NCBI RefSeq assembly: GCF_030817415.1
Contig: NZ_JAUSZI010000002.1
Coordinates: forward strand, 9,957,501 to 10,021,500
From: Streptomyces umbrinus
GTDB taxonomy: Bacteria > Actinomycetota > Actinomycetes > Streptomycetales > Streptomycetaceae
Length of the DNA stretch: 64,000 nt
Direction: 5' to 3'
The notes beneath the pieces were generated by a model. The model was not told the DNA's origin. It saw nothing but the letters and a program-made list of their open reading frames with translations, and searched no databases. This document shows positions 35,565-43,974 of the stretch, in pieces. A program made the position numbers and the translations under genes. Numbering within the stretch: position 1 is the stretch's first letter; the number at the start of each line of letters is the position of its first letter.

Positions 35565-36222
35565 GGGCCCCGCCAGGATGCGTGCTCGTGCTTCGACCAG
35601 TCCAGGCCGCATCCGCGAGCCCGAGTCGGATTTCACGCCGAGCGGCGGGGACACCTCAGCTCCGGGCTGGCGCCGCCTGCTGGAGCTGATCGACGAGGCC
35701 GCCGCCGACGGGCGCGAAGAGTTCCGCCCCCTGACCGAGCTCAGTCCTGAAGAGCGGCGGCAGATCATCACCCTGCCACCGAGCATCGCCCAGCTGACGG
35801 CGGTCAAGCACCTCGTGCTCTACAGCAGTAATCTGGTCCGGATCCCGCCCCAGATCGGAGCCATGACCAACCTGGAAGAGTCCCCCTACACCTCCTATCG
35901 GCTGCACTGGTTCCCCTACGAGATCACCCGCTGCCGGAAGCTGACCCGCAGCACGGTGAGCACGCGCGCATTGTTCGGCAACTACAAGTTGCGATCGCCG
36001 TTCCCACAGCTACAGCCTTCCCTCAACTCCGTCGCGGACCTCGATCCGGGAAACCTGGATCCTCGGCACTGGGGCGTCACCGCCACCACAGCTGCAGTGT
36101 CTGTGCCCGTCCGATCGAGCAGAGCGCACTCCATCAGGTGTGGATCTCACTGCGCGTAGCCACTGACGTACTGCCCCTGCTGGTCAGCGCCTGCTCGGCG
36201 GCGTGTGTCGGTCAGTCGCTAA
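35489..36222 (+). pseudogene. leucine-rich-repeat protein, frameshifted
   Basis: ATG 35489 begins MTDEAVPRLNLNRWG, but the LRR body is in another frame: GWRRLLELIDEAAADGREEF, LTAVKHLVLYSSNLVRIPPQ, SYRLHWFPYEITRC. Near 36090 the frame shifts again (CARPIEQSALHQVWISLRV). The 3' end is lost. Confidence 0.75.
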
Positions 36223-36239
36223 ACGACCACGATGGTGTG

Positions 36240-36294
36240 ACGACGGGTCGAACGTCTGAGCGGGGAAGCTGACGCTGGCGATGAGGAAATACGT
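36240..36294 (+). pseudogene. left part of an ORF split by the ISL3 element
   Basis: Reads RRVERLSGEADAGDEEIR and, with the IS and one duplication removed, continues into 37991-38137. Confidence 0.4.
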
Positions 36295-37982
36295 GGTTCA
36301 GGCCGCGATTCCGTGAATCCCCGGCTCATGATCGGAGCAGGATGCGGGTGCGGAGGAGGCGGAGTGAGGCTCGTCCGTACATGGCCCGCTTGATCGTCTT
36401 GATGCGATTGACATGGCCTTCGACGATGCCCGAACTCCATGGAAGGGTGAGGCCGGCGGTGACGGCATCGAGGTCGAGGCACAGGCCCTGCGCGAAGGAC
36501 AAGATGGGCGCCGGCGCGTCGCGCTCGGCTTCGCGTATCCGCGTCAACAGCTGGTGGCCGCGCCGTTGTTGGAGCAGGTCGTGGAAGGTCCAGGCGAGGT
36601 CGCACGCCCGGGCGATGTCGGGGCATGTCAGCCGCACATTGAGGAGCTGTTCCTCCTCGCGGAGCTTCACAGTGCCACGGGGCAGCATGATCCAGGTGGT
36701 GATCTTGCGTGGGCTCGGGATAGCGCCGCGGGCAGGTTCGACAGTGCCGGTCCTGAGCCCGGCCACGTAGCGGCGCACAGGCAGGTCGCTGCCCTGGTAG
36801 CCGCGCTCGTGTTGGAACAGGTCGGTCGGGCTGGTCACACCGTCGGTGAAGCGCTCGGTCAGATAGGCGGTGAACGGCTCCAGCACCCCTTTGGGGCGCC
36901 CGTGCCGTGCGGATGCAAGCAGCTCGTCGAGGTCGGTGTCGCGGAAGCGGCGGACGGTCTTGCGGTCCAGGTGCAGTCGCCGTGCAATCTCGGAGACGGA
37001 GTGCCCCTGCCCAAGCAGGCGATGGATGTCGGAGTACCGGTCGACAGTGCGGACAGCGATCTTCGTGGGCGGCAGCATCGGCGGTGGCAGGGGATTGATG
37101 ATCCGCCGGGGCTCCGCATCGCGATCGGCTTCGGCCTGTTTGCGCAGGCAGGAGCGGTGTTGATGGCACGTCTTCTCGACCGCGGAGGAGAGGTTGTGGA
37201 GCAAATGCCAGCGATCGGCGACCTCCTGGGCATCTGGAACGGCTTCACGGACAGCACTGGAATAGGCACTGGCCCGGTCCCGGCAGATGATCTCCGCGCC
37301 GGGATGTTCGCGCAGCCAGGTGGCGAAGGAGGCCGCGTCCCGGTCGGGCAGGACATCGACCACGCGGGCCGCTTCGATGTCGACCAGGACGGTTCCGTAG
37401 CGCCAGCCCTTGCGGAAGGCGAACTCGTCGACACCCAGCACCCGCGGCGCACGCTCGGGCACTACCGGGGCCGTGAGCAGGCCCAGCAGATGGGTACGGC
37501 CCGTGGGTAACTGCAGGACCCGGCATAGGCGTTCACCGGGACGACCGCCCAGGAACGTAGCGACGGCCTGCATCCATCGCCGCAGCCCAACGCTGTGACG
37601 GCGATACCGCTCACTCAGATCCGGGGCCTGCTCGACGAACGTCCGCCGACGGCAAGACGCCCGCTCGCAAAAGAAGCGGCGCACACTGAGCCGGATCACC
37701 AACGCCCGCCCCACCAAGGGGCGTTCGGCCACACAGCGCACATACCGGGAGTGCACGCGACGTCCCGGCCAGCCGCAGTCCGGACAGGCCGGCGGCTGCC
37801 CACACGACGACGCCTCCACAGCGACTCTCTCCTCTGTGGCGTGCACCGCCGTGACACGCACATCGATCCCGGGAAACAGCACATCCTCGACCGCAGCAGC
37901 CCCCATACCAGGGCAATCCCCACGAGAAACGTTCCCGCAGTCGTACGCCGACCTGGGGATGCACGGAATCGCGGCCTGAACC
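36295..37982. mobile_element. complete ISL3-family insertion sequence (1,688 bp)
   Basis: 28-bp terminal inverted repeats: GGTTCAGGCCGCGATTCCGT... at 36295-36322 and its near-exact complement at 37955-37982 (one mismatch). AAATACGT directly flanks both ends (36287-36294 and 37983-37990), the 8-bp target duplication expected of ISL3. One transposase gene on the minus strand. All parts intact, suggesting recent insertion. Confidence 0.93.
36326..37906 (-). CDS. ISL3-family transposase
   Basis: 526 aa from ATG 37906. N-terminal zinc site (CPDCGWPG...CERASC), HTH-like region, then the DDE core: VLGVDEFAFRKGWRYGTVLV, ICRDRASAYSSAV, ADRWHLLHNL, and WSSGIVEGHVNRIKTIKR near the C-terminus. The open frame extends past the right IR, but that part is outside the element. 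Confidence 0.9.
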   Translation of the reverse strand: MGAAAVEDVLFPGIDVRVTAVHATEERVAVEASSCGQPPACPDCGWPGRRVHSRYVRCVAERPLVGRALVIRLSVRRFFCERASCRRRTFVEQAPDLSERYRRHSVGLRRWMQAVATFLGGRPGERLCRVLQLPTGRTHLLGLLTAPVVPERAPRVLGVDEFAFRKGWRYGTVLVDIEAARVVDVLPDRDAASFATWLREHPGAEIICRDRASAYSSAVREAVPDAQEVADRWHLLHNLSSAVEKTCHQHRSCLRKQAEADRDAEPRRIINPLPPPMLPPTKIAVRTVDRYSDIHRLLGQGHSVSEIARRLHLDRKTVRRFRDTDLDELLASARHGRPKGVLEPFTAYLTERFTDGVTSPTDLFQHERGYQGSDLPVRRYVAGLRTGTVEPARGAIPSPRKITTWIMLPRGTVKLREEEQLLNVRLTCPDIARACDLAWTFHDLLQQRRGHQLLTRIREAERDAPAPILSFAQGLCLDLDAVTAGLTLPWSSGIVEGHVNRIKTIKRAMYGRASLRLLRTRILLRS

Positions 37983-38137
37983 AAATACGTGACCGTCGAC
38001 ACCTGGACGCCGACGCCTACCGCGAGTTCTGCTGGGGCGCCGGTCTGGAGCGTACGGACACCGGCTACGGGCTGCTCCAGACCTTCGACGATGACACCTG
38101 GGAGGAGGTCATCGCGGTCGTCGAAGATGTCGAGTAG
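37983..38137 (+). pseudogene. right part of the ORF split by the ISL3 element
   Basis: Reads RDRRHLDADAYREFCWGAGL, then LLQTFDDDTWEEVIAVVEDV and stop. Acidic unknown protein; its 5' part lies left of the IS. Confidence 0.45.
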
Positions 38138-38248
38138 GTGCGTCTCCTGACGCAGTCCCCCGGAGTCGTCGTGCCCGCCGACAAGGTCACCCACTTCCTG
38201 GCCGATTGGCCGGATCTGCGTCCCGAGTCCGACACCGTCTGGCCCTGA
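38138..38248 (+). CDS. small unknown protein (36 aa)
   Basis: GTG directly follows the previous TAG. Reads MRLLTQSPGVVVPADKVTHF then LADWPDLRPESD. Probably translated with the gene split by the IS. Confidence 0.4.
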   Translation: MRLLTQSPGVVVPADKVTHFLADWPDLRPESDTVWP

Positions 38249-38264
38249 CGTGCACCACGCCCGG

Positions 38265-38510
38265 TCAGGCAGCCGTCCCGGACGGCTCGCCGCGCAGCAG
38301 GTCGGGACGAGCGTCGCCCAAGGCGAAGGCCCGCTGGAGACCGGCCACCAGGACGTCGTCGATGTGGTACAGGCCGGCTCGCCCGTCCCGCTGGAGGAGC
38401 GGGCCAGCGCTGTCCGGGCCGACGCGGCGCTGAACTGCCTTGACTCTGGTCAGGGTCCCGCCGATCTTCGACGGTGGGATCGGGCCGGTCGGAAGGTCGG
38501 CGAAGTGATG
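38265..38510 (-). pseudogene. possible gene fragment
   Basis: Minus frame reads LYHIDDVLVAGLQRAFALGD, then a Pro/Leu/Arg-rich end and stop. No start and no family recognised; could be a shadow. Confidence 0.2.
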
Positions 38511-38639
38511 CACGCCGCCGCGACAGCCGTGCTGTCCGGCTGGCCACCGGCACACCAAAGAGCCGGGACGGCGTGGTCGAGGCGGTGAGGGCGCTGTGGA
38601 CCGCCCGCCGCCACCAGGCCCTGACGCCGAGATCGGCCC

Positions 38640-38935
38640 GCCGGTCAAGCCGAGCTGTTCGGAATCGGCCCCGAGACCGCCACCGTAGCCAGCTGGCCTC
38701 AGCCGGGGACAATCCCGAACGCATGTGGTCCGAGAGGGCGTTCGTGCACCTCGCGGGTGCTGCTCGGATCCCGACTTCCTCCGGCGGTGACCGGGCCGCG
38801 AACAACGCGCTGCACGCCATCGTGCTGGTCGGGATGCGCTTCGACGAACGCACCCGCGCCTACGTCGAACGCCGCACCAAGCACCGGCCACGCACATCAC
38901 TCAAAACGACCTCGCTCCAGCTGCTTGACAGCTAG
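38640..38935 (+). pseudogene. IS110-family transposase, C-terminal remnant
   Basis: PGDNPERMWSERAFVHLAGA, then a Pro/Ser segment and GGDRAANNALHAIVLVGMRF DERTRAYVERR (split for length) match the Transposase_20 C-terminal region. A part between the Ser and Gly motifs is deleted and upstream frames are broken. Confidence 0.7.
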
Positions 38936-38962
38936 AGGAGCATCCCGAGAACGGAAAATCCG

Positions 38963-39889
38963 ATGAGCACCAAGCTGTACGAGGGGCTGCGGCTGACCGC
39001 GCACGCGCCCGACCTCTTCGAACTCACCCGCGTGATCTCCAAGCGCATGCGCGAGGTCTTCCGCGAGCTGGCTGTACCCATCATCGCCAGGAACGTTGCC
39101 CGCGTCGTCGATGACACCGAGGTGCGCGAACGCGACATGGGCGGCCCCCTGCACAACTACACCGTCTACCGGGCCAGGAAGCTCTGGCTCGACGAGCAGG
39201 CCGGGCTCGATGACCGCATGACGTTCCACGACCCGCTGCGTTTCAGCATCGTCTTCGGCCAGGTCGACGACGACTACGGCACGCGCCGGCTGGCGTACCC
39301 CTTCGCCGGGAACCGCACGTACACCGACGCACTCATGGCTCTCGAAGCCGACGGCCGGCCCTTCTTCGTCGACTACCACTACCAGAACCAGGCTGACCGA
39401 CCGAAGGAGATCCGGAAGGACGAGTGGAAGCGCCGGCGCGACGACTGGCACCGTCTGCTCGACGCCGACGACCGCGAGACGGACGGCACCTTAGGGCATT
39501 TCCCCGGCTGGCAGCTCCCGGACAGCATCGAGGGCGTCTTCGACGTGGTGCTGCTCGGATACAAGGACACCACCATCGATCTGAACGCGCACTGCACCAT
39601 CGAGCACCGCATGCGCCGGGCACTCAACCGGGCGGTGACCCTCGACCTGGACCTCGACGAGGTCAACGGCATCAGCAGAGTACTGACCCGCAACAGGCGT
39701 ATCGAGCGCGCGATCGAGCTCTACCTGAGCACTGCCGACGGAGCAGCGATGCTCCGACCTGAACCGTTGCCGGATGCCCGAGACCGCGGCATCGCGATCA
39801 GCGAGTTGCCGCCGGTCTATGAGCCTCCAGCTGAAGCCGTTGCCCGGGTCAGCGAGCTGTATCGCGAACAGATTCCGGTCGGTGACTGA
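38963..39889 (+). CDS. unknown protein (308 aa)
   Basis: ATG after AGAGGAGCAT (about 22 nt) with closer weak sites. No signal or membrane segment. Alternating charged helices (FELTRVISKRMREVFRELAV) and strands (FDVVLLGYKDTTIDL). Not recognised. Confidence 0.7.
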   Translation: MSTKLYEGLRLTAHAPDLFELTRVISKRMREVFRELAVPIIARNVARVVDDTEVRERDMGGPLHNYTVYRARKLWLDEQAGLDDRMTFHDPLRFSIVFGQVDDDYGTRRLAYPFAGNRTYTDALMALEADGRPFFVDYHYQNQADRPKEIRKDEWKRRRDDWHRLLDADDRETDGTLGHFPGWQLPDSIEGVFDVVLLGYKDTTIDLNAHCTIEHRMRRALNRAVTLDLDLDEVNGISRVLTRNRRIERAIELYLSTADGAAMLRPEPLPDARDRGIAISELPPVYEPPAEAVARVSELYREQIPVGD

Positions 39890-39893
39890 TCTG

Positions 39894-39990
39894 GATCGAC
39901 GCAGTCGATCCGGAAGCAGTTCTGCAGAGGCATCTGCGACCCCTCGCCCACGGGCGTGATCGCTTCATGGGTTCGAATCCCACTGCTGTG
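39894..39990 (+). ncRNA. hairpin family copy 2 plus tRNA-like fold
   Basis: GATCGAC-GCA-GTCGATC (39894-39910), then AGCAG (39915-39919) pairing with CTGCT (39983-39987). Inside are GCAGA-GGCA-TCTGC, a CGCC/GGCG hairpin and a T-arm-like TGGG-TTCGAAT-CCCA (39968-39982). Cloverleaf order, but loops are too short for a normal tRNA and no anticodon loop can be assigned. Confidence 0.35.
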
Positions 39991-40172
39991 CCGGAGCCCA
40001 CGAGGCCGGCTACGCAAAAGCGGAGGCATCTGCTGATCGTGTCCGTGGACGTCCGATGTCCCCCCTGGCCACCCCGTCCAGGAGCATCGCGCGTCGCCAG
40101 AGACCTGGCACATGTCACGGCTGCCCGGGGGCCACCACAACGCATCCACTACGCGAGAAGTGCGAGATCGCC

Positions 40173-40490
40173 ATGGCTGAGTCCACGACCACCACGAAGC
40201 ACGACGTCACCGTCGCCTTCGGCCGCATCGCGCTGACCGGGTCGCTCGTGCACGACGACGAGCACCGCGTGCTGGAGCTCGAAGACGCCGAGGGCCCCGC
40301 CGAGCCCATCTCGATCAGCCTGCAGGGCTACGGCCTCACGCCCGAGCCCGGGAACGTCTTCATCAAGGACTGGTCCGAGCACTCGGGTCTGACGGCTCGC
40401 CTGGCTCAGGCGGGTCTGGTGAAGCCCGTGCACGCGCTCGCCGTCGGGCCCTTCGGCTCCACGGCCTACGAGGTTCAGGTGACGCTGTGA
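40173..40490 (+). CDS. unknown protein (105 aa)
   Basis: ATG 40173. Strand-rich: TVAFGRIALTGSLVHDDEHR, then ISLQGYGLTPEPGNVFIKDW. The stop overlaps GTG of the next gene (GTGA). Confidence 0.55.
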   Translation: MAESTTTTKHDVTVAFGRIALTGSLVHDDEHRVLELEDAEGPAEPISISLQGYGLTPEPGNVFIKDWSEHSGLTARLAQAGLVKPVHALAVGPFGSTAYEVQVTL

Positions 40491-40808
40491 GCGTCGGGAT
40501 CCTCATCTGCGGTCGGTCTGGTCCTGGCGCTGTTCTGGTTCACCCTGGCGGTCGTCCGCTGAGGCAGGATCGCCGATCTCGAGCACTCCTATCGGCTGGC
40601 CTGCAAGAAGGGCGACACCGCCAGAGCGGACCAGGTGGAGGCCGAGCTGCGGGACATCCGGGCATCACGTCGGGGGGTCGGGGCAGTGGCCGGTAACCCA
40701 GCGATGAACGCGAGTCTGATCGGCGAAGCCGATTCGGGACTCGGAATGACAAAGCATTCGATCAGCACAGCTGATTCGGATGAAGCACTGAAAGAGGACA
40801 TCATCTGA
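40487..40808 (+). pseudogene. small membrane protein, frameshifted
   Basis: After GTG 40487 the coding frame shifts to VGLVLALFWFTLAVVR (one membrane segment), meets a TGA at 40560, and continues as RIADLEHSYRLACKKGDTAR, helical, ending at 40808. At least one indel plus one stop. The C-terminal codons overlap hairpin copies 3 and 4. Confidence 0.5.
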
Positions 40809-40823
40809 TCAGCGAAGCTGATC
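40718..40823. repeat. three tandem hairpin-family copies (3-5)
   Basis: GATCGGC-GAA-GCCGATT at 40718, GATCAGC-ACA-GCTGATT at 40760, GATCAGC-GAA-GCTGATC at 40807, spaced 42 and 47 nt; each followed by CGGR. The last ends 107 nt before ssb. Confidence 0.75.
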
Positions 40824-40930
40824 CGGATAGTGGCATGACAGACAACTGAACATCTCAGCTCAACCCACCCAACAGCGCGCGGACGACGACATCGATCCGG
40901 GCGCTGTGCTGTATTCGAGGAGAAGAACTC

Positions 40931-41428
40931 ATGTCGAACCCCCGCAACAACGGACAGCTCATCGGCCGCCTCGCGAACGACCCCAAGGTCTTCGAGAACA
41001 AGGACGGTTCCAAGAAGGTCCTCTTCACGGTCTTCACCGACCGCGCCTACACCAACGCGCAGAACCAGCGCGACTCGGACGCCGTGCCGGTCGAGGCCTT
41101 CGTCCGGGCGCAGACCCAGGGTCTGGGCCCCTACGCCAACATCCACAGGGGTGATCTTGTGGCCGTCGGCTTCTCGCTCCGCATGGACCGCTACTCCAAG
41201 GGTGGCGAGCAGGTCTTCGACCTCAAGGTGATTTCCGAGGACATCACCTTCCTCGAGCCGCGATCCGTGACCCAGACCCGCCTGAACGAGCGCGTGCAGG
41301 CCGCCGAGGCGCAGAACCACGCCATCAAGCAGGAGCAGGCTGCGCCCGTCGCTGCTGCCGCGCCGGTCATCGCGCACGCCAGCGCCGTACAGGACGAGCA
41401 GCTGCCCTTTGGCCCCGGGCCGCGCTAG
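40931..41428 (+). CDS. ssb: single-stranded DNA-binding protein
   Basis: 165 aa. OB-fold motifs: GQLIGRLANDPKVFENKDGS, KKVLFTVFTDRAY, VPVEAFVRAQ, HRGDLVAVGFSLRMDRYSKG. The C-terminal tip reads DEQLPFGPGPR: acidic-PF like other SSBs but not at the very end. GAGGAGAAGAA precedes ATG. Probably an accessory SSB for a plasmid-like replicon rather than the main chromosomal one. Confidence 0.88.
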   Translation: MSNPRNNGQLIGRLANDPKVFENKDGSKKVLFTVFTDRAYTNAQNQRDSDAVPVEAFVRAQTQGLGPYANIHRGDLVAVGFSLRMDRYSKGGEQVFDLKVISEDITFLEPRSVTQTRLNERVQAAEAQNHAIKQEQAAPVAAAAPVIAHASAVQDEQLPFGPGPR

Positions 41429-41453
41429 TCGCTCAGGGGCCACCTGCACCTGC

Positions 41454-41479
41454 CCGGCCCCGCATCCGTACGGGGCCGG
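41454..41479 (+). terminator. hairpin after ssb
   Basis: CCGGCCCCG (41454-41462) pairs with CGGGGCCGG (41471-41479); no T-run follows. Confidence 0.6.
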
Positions 41480-41626
41480 CGCTGGCCTACCTCAAGACCA
41501 GACCCGCCACGTAACGTCAACTGCACTCATAGCGGGCCCTGTTGCGTGTACTGCACAGCCGGTGGCCAGGTACACCCGCCATCCCAGGTGGTCAGCCAAG
41601 GACCCCGTCAACTCAACAGGAGTGTC

Positions 41627-42085
41627 ATGAACTCTCCGGTTCCCCGTGCCCCGACCGTCACCGTTCCCTCTGCCCAGCGCGGCGCCCCTCCGGCCGCCAG
41701 AGTCGAAGAAGTCTGGCGTAGCCAAGGCTCCAACGACCCGGACCTCCTCATCGTGTGGCACGAGCCGACACAGCACGACCAGGACCGCAGAATGACCACC
41801 GCAGATGTCGTCGCACGCTACCCCGAGGCTGAATTCGTCATCGCCGACCTCGCCTGGTTCCCCAGCGAGGCTGAACACCACAGGTTCTACCTCACCGGGC
41901 ACGGCACATCCGAACCAGTCGCCTTCCCCGAAGACACAACCGCCGTCGCGATGTGGGCACACGGCTACCTCAGCGCCGCGAACGCGATGGGCGGATGGAG
42001 TGCGTTCGCGGCGGGAATCGAGGACCGTGAGGACCACGAGGCCGCCGACTGGGCCGACGAGGCCGCCCGCAACCCCCACCTGTAA
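41627..42085 (+). CDS. unknown protein (152 aa)
   Basis: ATG after ACAGGAGTGT. Acidic and Trp-rich (EFVIADLAWFPSEAEHHRFY). No motif recognised. Confidence 0.6.
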   Translation: MNSPVPRAPTVTVPSAQRGAPPAARVEEVWRSQGSNDPDLLIVWHEPTQHDQDRRMTTADVVARYPEAEFVIADLAWFPSEAEHHRFYLTGHGTSEPVAFPEDTTAVAMWAHGYLSAANAMGGWSAFAAGIEDREDHEAADWADEAARNPHL

Positions 42086-42379
42086 CCGCAGCCCCCGCAA
42101 GAAGACGAAGTGCCCCGGGAGCCACCTGCCGGGGCACGCCCCGCGGGTCGCCGCGACTTCGTTCCGGCGCCGCACCCGTGCCCCCTCACAGCTCTCCCCC
42201 TCACACAGGCCCACCCCGCCGCCCTCCCAGGCCGGGTGGGCCTGCCCGTGCCCGCCTCGCCCGGCCCGGTACCCAGACCCCCGCCCGCTTCGCCGGCTGG
42301 CTTGGCGCTGCAGAGCGCCGCGCCGGAGGCTCTGAGCGCCTCTGCGGCAACGCACCGGCCCGTCTGGGTCAACATTCCA

Positions 42380-42802
42380 ATGGAGCACCGAATGGAAACG
42401 CAGTTTTACGTGCACCTCGACTTCCCGGCAGCCGCGTGTGTCCTGGCCCACCTGTCCTACTCGCCGGACACCCCCCACTGCGTCGAGGTCGCCTTCGACC
42501 TGGGCGGTGACCATGCCCCAGTGATGTGGACCCTAGGGCGGGAGCTGCTGAGGGACGGACTGAGCGGGCCCGCGGGAATGGGCGATGTGCAGATCCACCC
42601 CACCGATCTGCCTTCGCACACATTGCGCCTTCGCCTGCATTCCCCGCACGGGACCGCCGAGTTGAGCCTGCCTGGTCAGGCGCTCGGCGACTTTCTCCGA
42701 CGGACCGCGAAGGCCGTCCCCTACGGCCGCGAAGCGGAAACGCCCGGGTTCCTCACGAACCTGGACCGCGCGCTGGCCAGCATGCTCACCGAGCCTTACT
42801 GA
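42380..42802 (+). CDS. SsgA-like sporulation/cell-division protein
   Basis: 140 aa, the size of SsgA-like proteins (SALPs), which are confined to sporulating actinomycetes and guide septum and cell-wall events. VMWTLGRELLRDGLSGPAGM, GDVQIHP and ELSLPGQALGDFLRRTAKAV match the family pattern (FARDLL..GL..P.G.GDV.V.P, then FL..T..VP.G.E). ATG 42392 is an alternative start. Confidence 0.85.
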   Translation: MEHRMETQFYVHLDFPAAACVLAHLSYSPDTPHCVEVAFDLGGDHAPVMWTLGRELLRDGLSGPAGMGDVQIHPTDLPSHTLRLRLHSPHGTAELSLPGQALGDFLRRTAKAVPYGREAETPGFLTNLDRALASMLTEPY

Positions 42803-42874
42803 ACGGACCACCCTCAGCTCCCCTCCCGCCCCCCCTTCCCCATCGCCATCGTCTGCGAGGAGGGCGCGAACACC

Positions 42875-43270
42875 GTGAGATCCTTGTGCGGCGCGTGCGA
42901 AGGCACCACCGTCGGCATCCCCATCGGTTCCTGCGAGTGCCGTGATGCGCGAGAAGCGAACCCCGGCAGTCCGAGATCAGAGCAGCTGATCCGTGCGGTC
43001 TACGACACACCACCACGACTTCTGTACGGAGCGGTTCGAATCCGCAGCGCGCCGACTGATCCTCGGCGTGCGCCAATGGGCACACCGTGCAGACCGACCG
43101 CGGAACAGGTTCGATTCCTGAGCGCTGCAGATGATCCCTGTGGCGTGTCCCTGGAGATCTCCGCGGCTCCGGCTTCCGCAGCACCCCGGTGCGCGCTCTG
43201 CCTTCGGGCAGCAGCTGCGCCGGGGTGCTGCGTTTTTTCTTCTTCGCGGCTCGCCTTGCTCGTCCCGTGA
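42875..43270 (+). CDS. doubtful ORF over the tRNA-like region
   Basis: GTG 42875 has GAGGAGGG upstream and the N-terminus (MRSLCGACEGTTVGIPIGSC) looks like a small zinc protein. The frame then runs through the tRNA-like segment and the terminator, so at most the first 30-40 codons are likely real. Confidence 0.3.
   Translation: MRSLCGACEGTTVGIPIGSCECRDAREANPGSPRSEQLIRAVYDTPPRLLYGAVRIRSAPTDPRRAPMGTPCRPTAEQVRFLSAADDPCGVSLEISAAPASAAPRCALCLRAAAAPGCCVFSSSRLALLVP
42975..43128 (+). ncRNA. hairpin copy 6 and two tRNA-like units
   Basis: Hairpin GATCAG-AGCAG-CTGATC at 42975-42991; T-arm-like GCGG-TTCGAAT-CCGC at 43031-43045; then a fuller unit 43044-43128. In the latter a 7-bp outer stem GCAGCGC/GCGCTGC closes a GCCGA/TCGGC arm, a GTGC/GCAC arm, a 20-nt variable region and CAGG-TTCGATT-CCTG placed exactly 1 nt before the 3' acceptor strand. 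There is no U before an anticodon and no CCA, so it is not a normal tRNA. A strong terminator follows at 43177. Confidence 0.45.
43177..43238 (+). terminator. strong intrinsic terminator
   Basis: CGCAGCACCCCGG (43177-43189) pairs with CCGGGGTGCTGCG (43220-43232), then T6. A CTGCC-TTCG-GGCAG hairpin sits in the loop. It probably ends transcription of the tRNA-like segment. Confidence 0.92.
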
Positions 43271-43287
43271 AGGCAGTGAGCACAAGG

Positions 43288-43304
43288 GATCAGCGGAGCT
43301 GATC
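43288..43304. repeat. co-varying hairpin family, copy 7
   Basis: GATCAGC-GGA-GCTGATC followed by CGGA, 63 nt upstream of ATG 43351 and downstream of a terminator. Confidence 0.8.
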
Positions 43305-43350
43305 CGGATCTGGCGTTGAAGAACATCCTCGTCGCGTCAGGAGCCGAGCC

Positions 43351-43470
43351 ATGGACTGCCCGAACTGCGCCATCGACATGGAGTCGAACGCCCACGGCGT
43401 CCGCGCCGGCAAGAAGGCCGAAAGGGTCACGCACACGTGGTCCGAGTGCGGCTACAGCGAGACGCGCTGA
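43351..43470 (+). CDS. small zinc-motif protein (39 aa)
   Basis: CAGGAGCCGAGCC precedes ATG. MDCPNCAIDMESNAHGVRAG has one CxxC pair; WSECGY follows. The hairpin leader and ribosome-site segment resemble those of the 51772 gene. Confidence 0.55.
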   Translation: MDCPNCAIDMESNAHGVRAGKKAERVTHTWSECGYSETR

Positions 43471-43515
43471 GCAACTCCTCCTTCCCTCCGACTGCAAAGA
43501 GACAGGAACAGCATC

Positions 43516-43974
43516 GTGTACGAGAAGCCCGACCTGGACACTCCGCTCGACGGCCTGCGCAGCGCCTTCGCCACCGAGATCGCCGCCCTCGCCAGGAAGC
43601 ACAAGAACTCCGTCCGGGCAGGGACCGTCACGAGGACCGGCCACACCGTCCTGTTCACCGGCATGTGGGGTGACCATGTCGGTGCCATCGAGATCACCGC
43701 CCCGGACGGCCAGGGAGTCCGCCGCGCCGACGGCTGGAAGATCGGCAAGACCGCGGAGGTCGCCGCGTTCCTCTGGGACGAGATGGAGCAGGACAGGGCC
43801 AGGGCGGCCGAGCGTGAGCGCCTCGTGGGTCTCAAGTGCGTGAGCATCACCTCCGCGGACGCCTCCGGCCAGACACACGGCAGGGAAACCGGCAGATATC
43901 ACCTCACGACCGAGCAGCTCGCTCAGGTGCTCGCGCTGGCCGAACGCCTGGCTGCCGCGAACGCGACTGAGTGA
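43516..43974 (+). CDS. unknown protein (152 aa)
   Basis: GTG after GACAGGAACAG. Reads SAFATEIAALARKHKNSVRA, VLFTGMWGDHVGAIEITAPD; a C-terminal helix ends EQLAQVLALAERLAAANA. Not recognised. Confidence 0.6.
   Translation: MYEKPDLDTPLDGLRSAFATEIAALARKHKNSVRAGTVTRTGHTVLFTGMWGDHVGAIEITAPDGQGVRRADGWKIGKTAEVAAFLWDEMEQDRARAAERERLVGLKCVSITSADASGQTHGRETGRYHLTTEQLAQVLALAERLAAANATE

Noticed and set aside
40718..40823. Hairpin copies as intrinsic terminators
   Set aside because: 7-bp stems with no T-runs, and several copies lie just after real terminators or inside a coding frame.
43044..43128. Normal tRNA gene
   Set aside because: No U33, 8-nt anticodon-like loop, T-stem mismatch and no CCA; kept only as tRNA-like.
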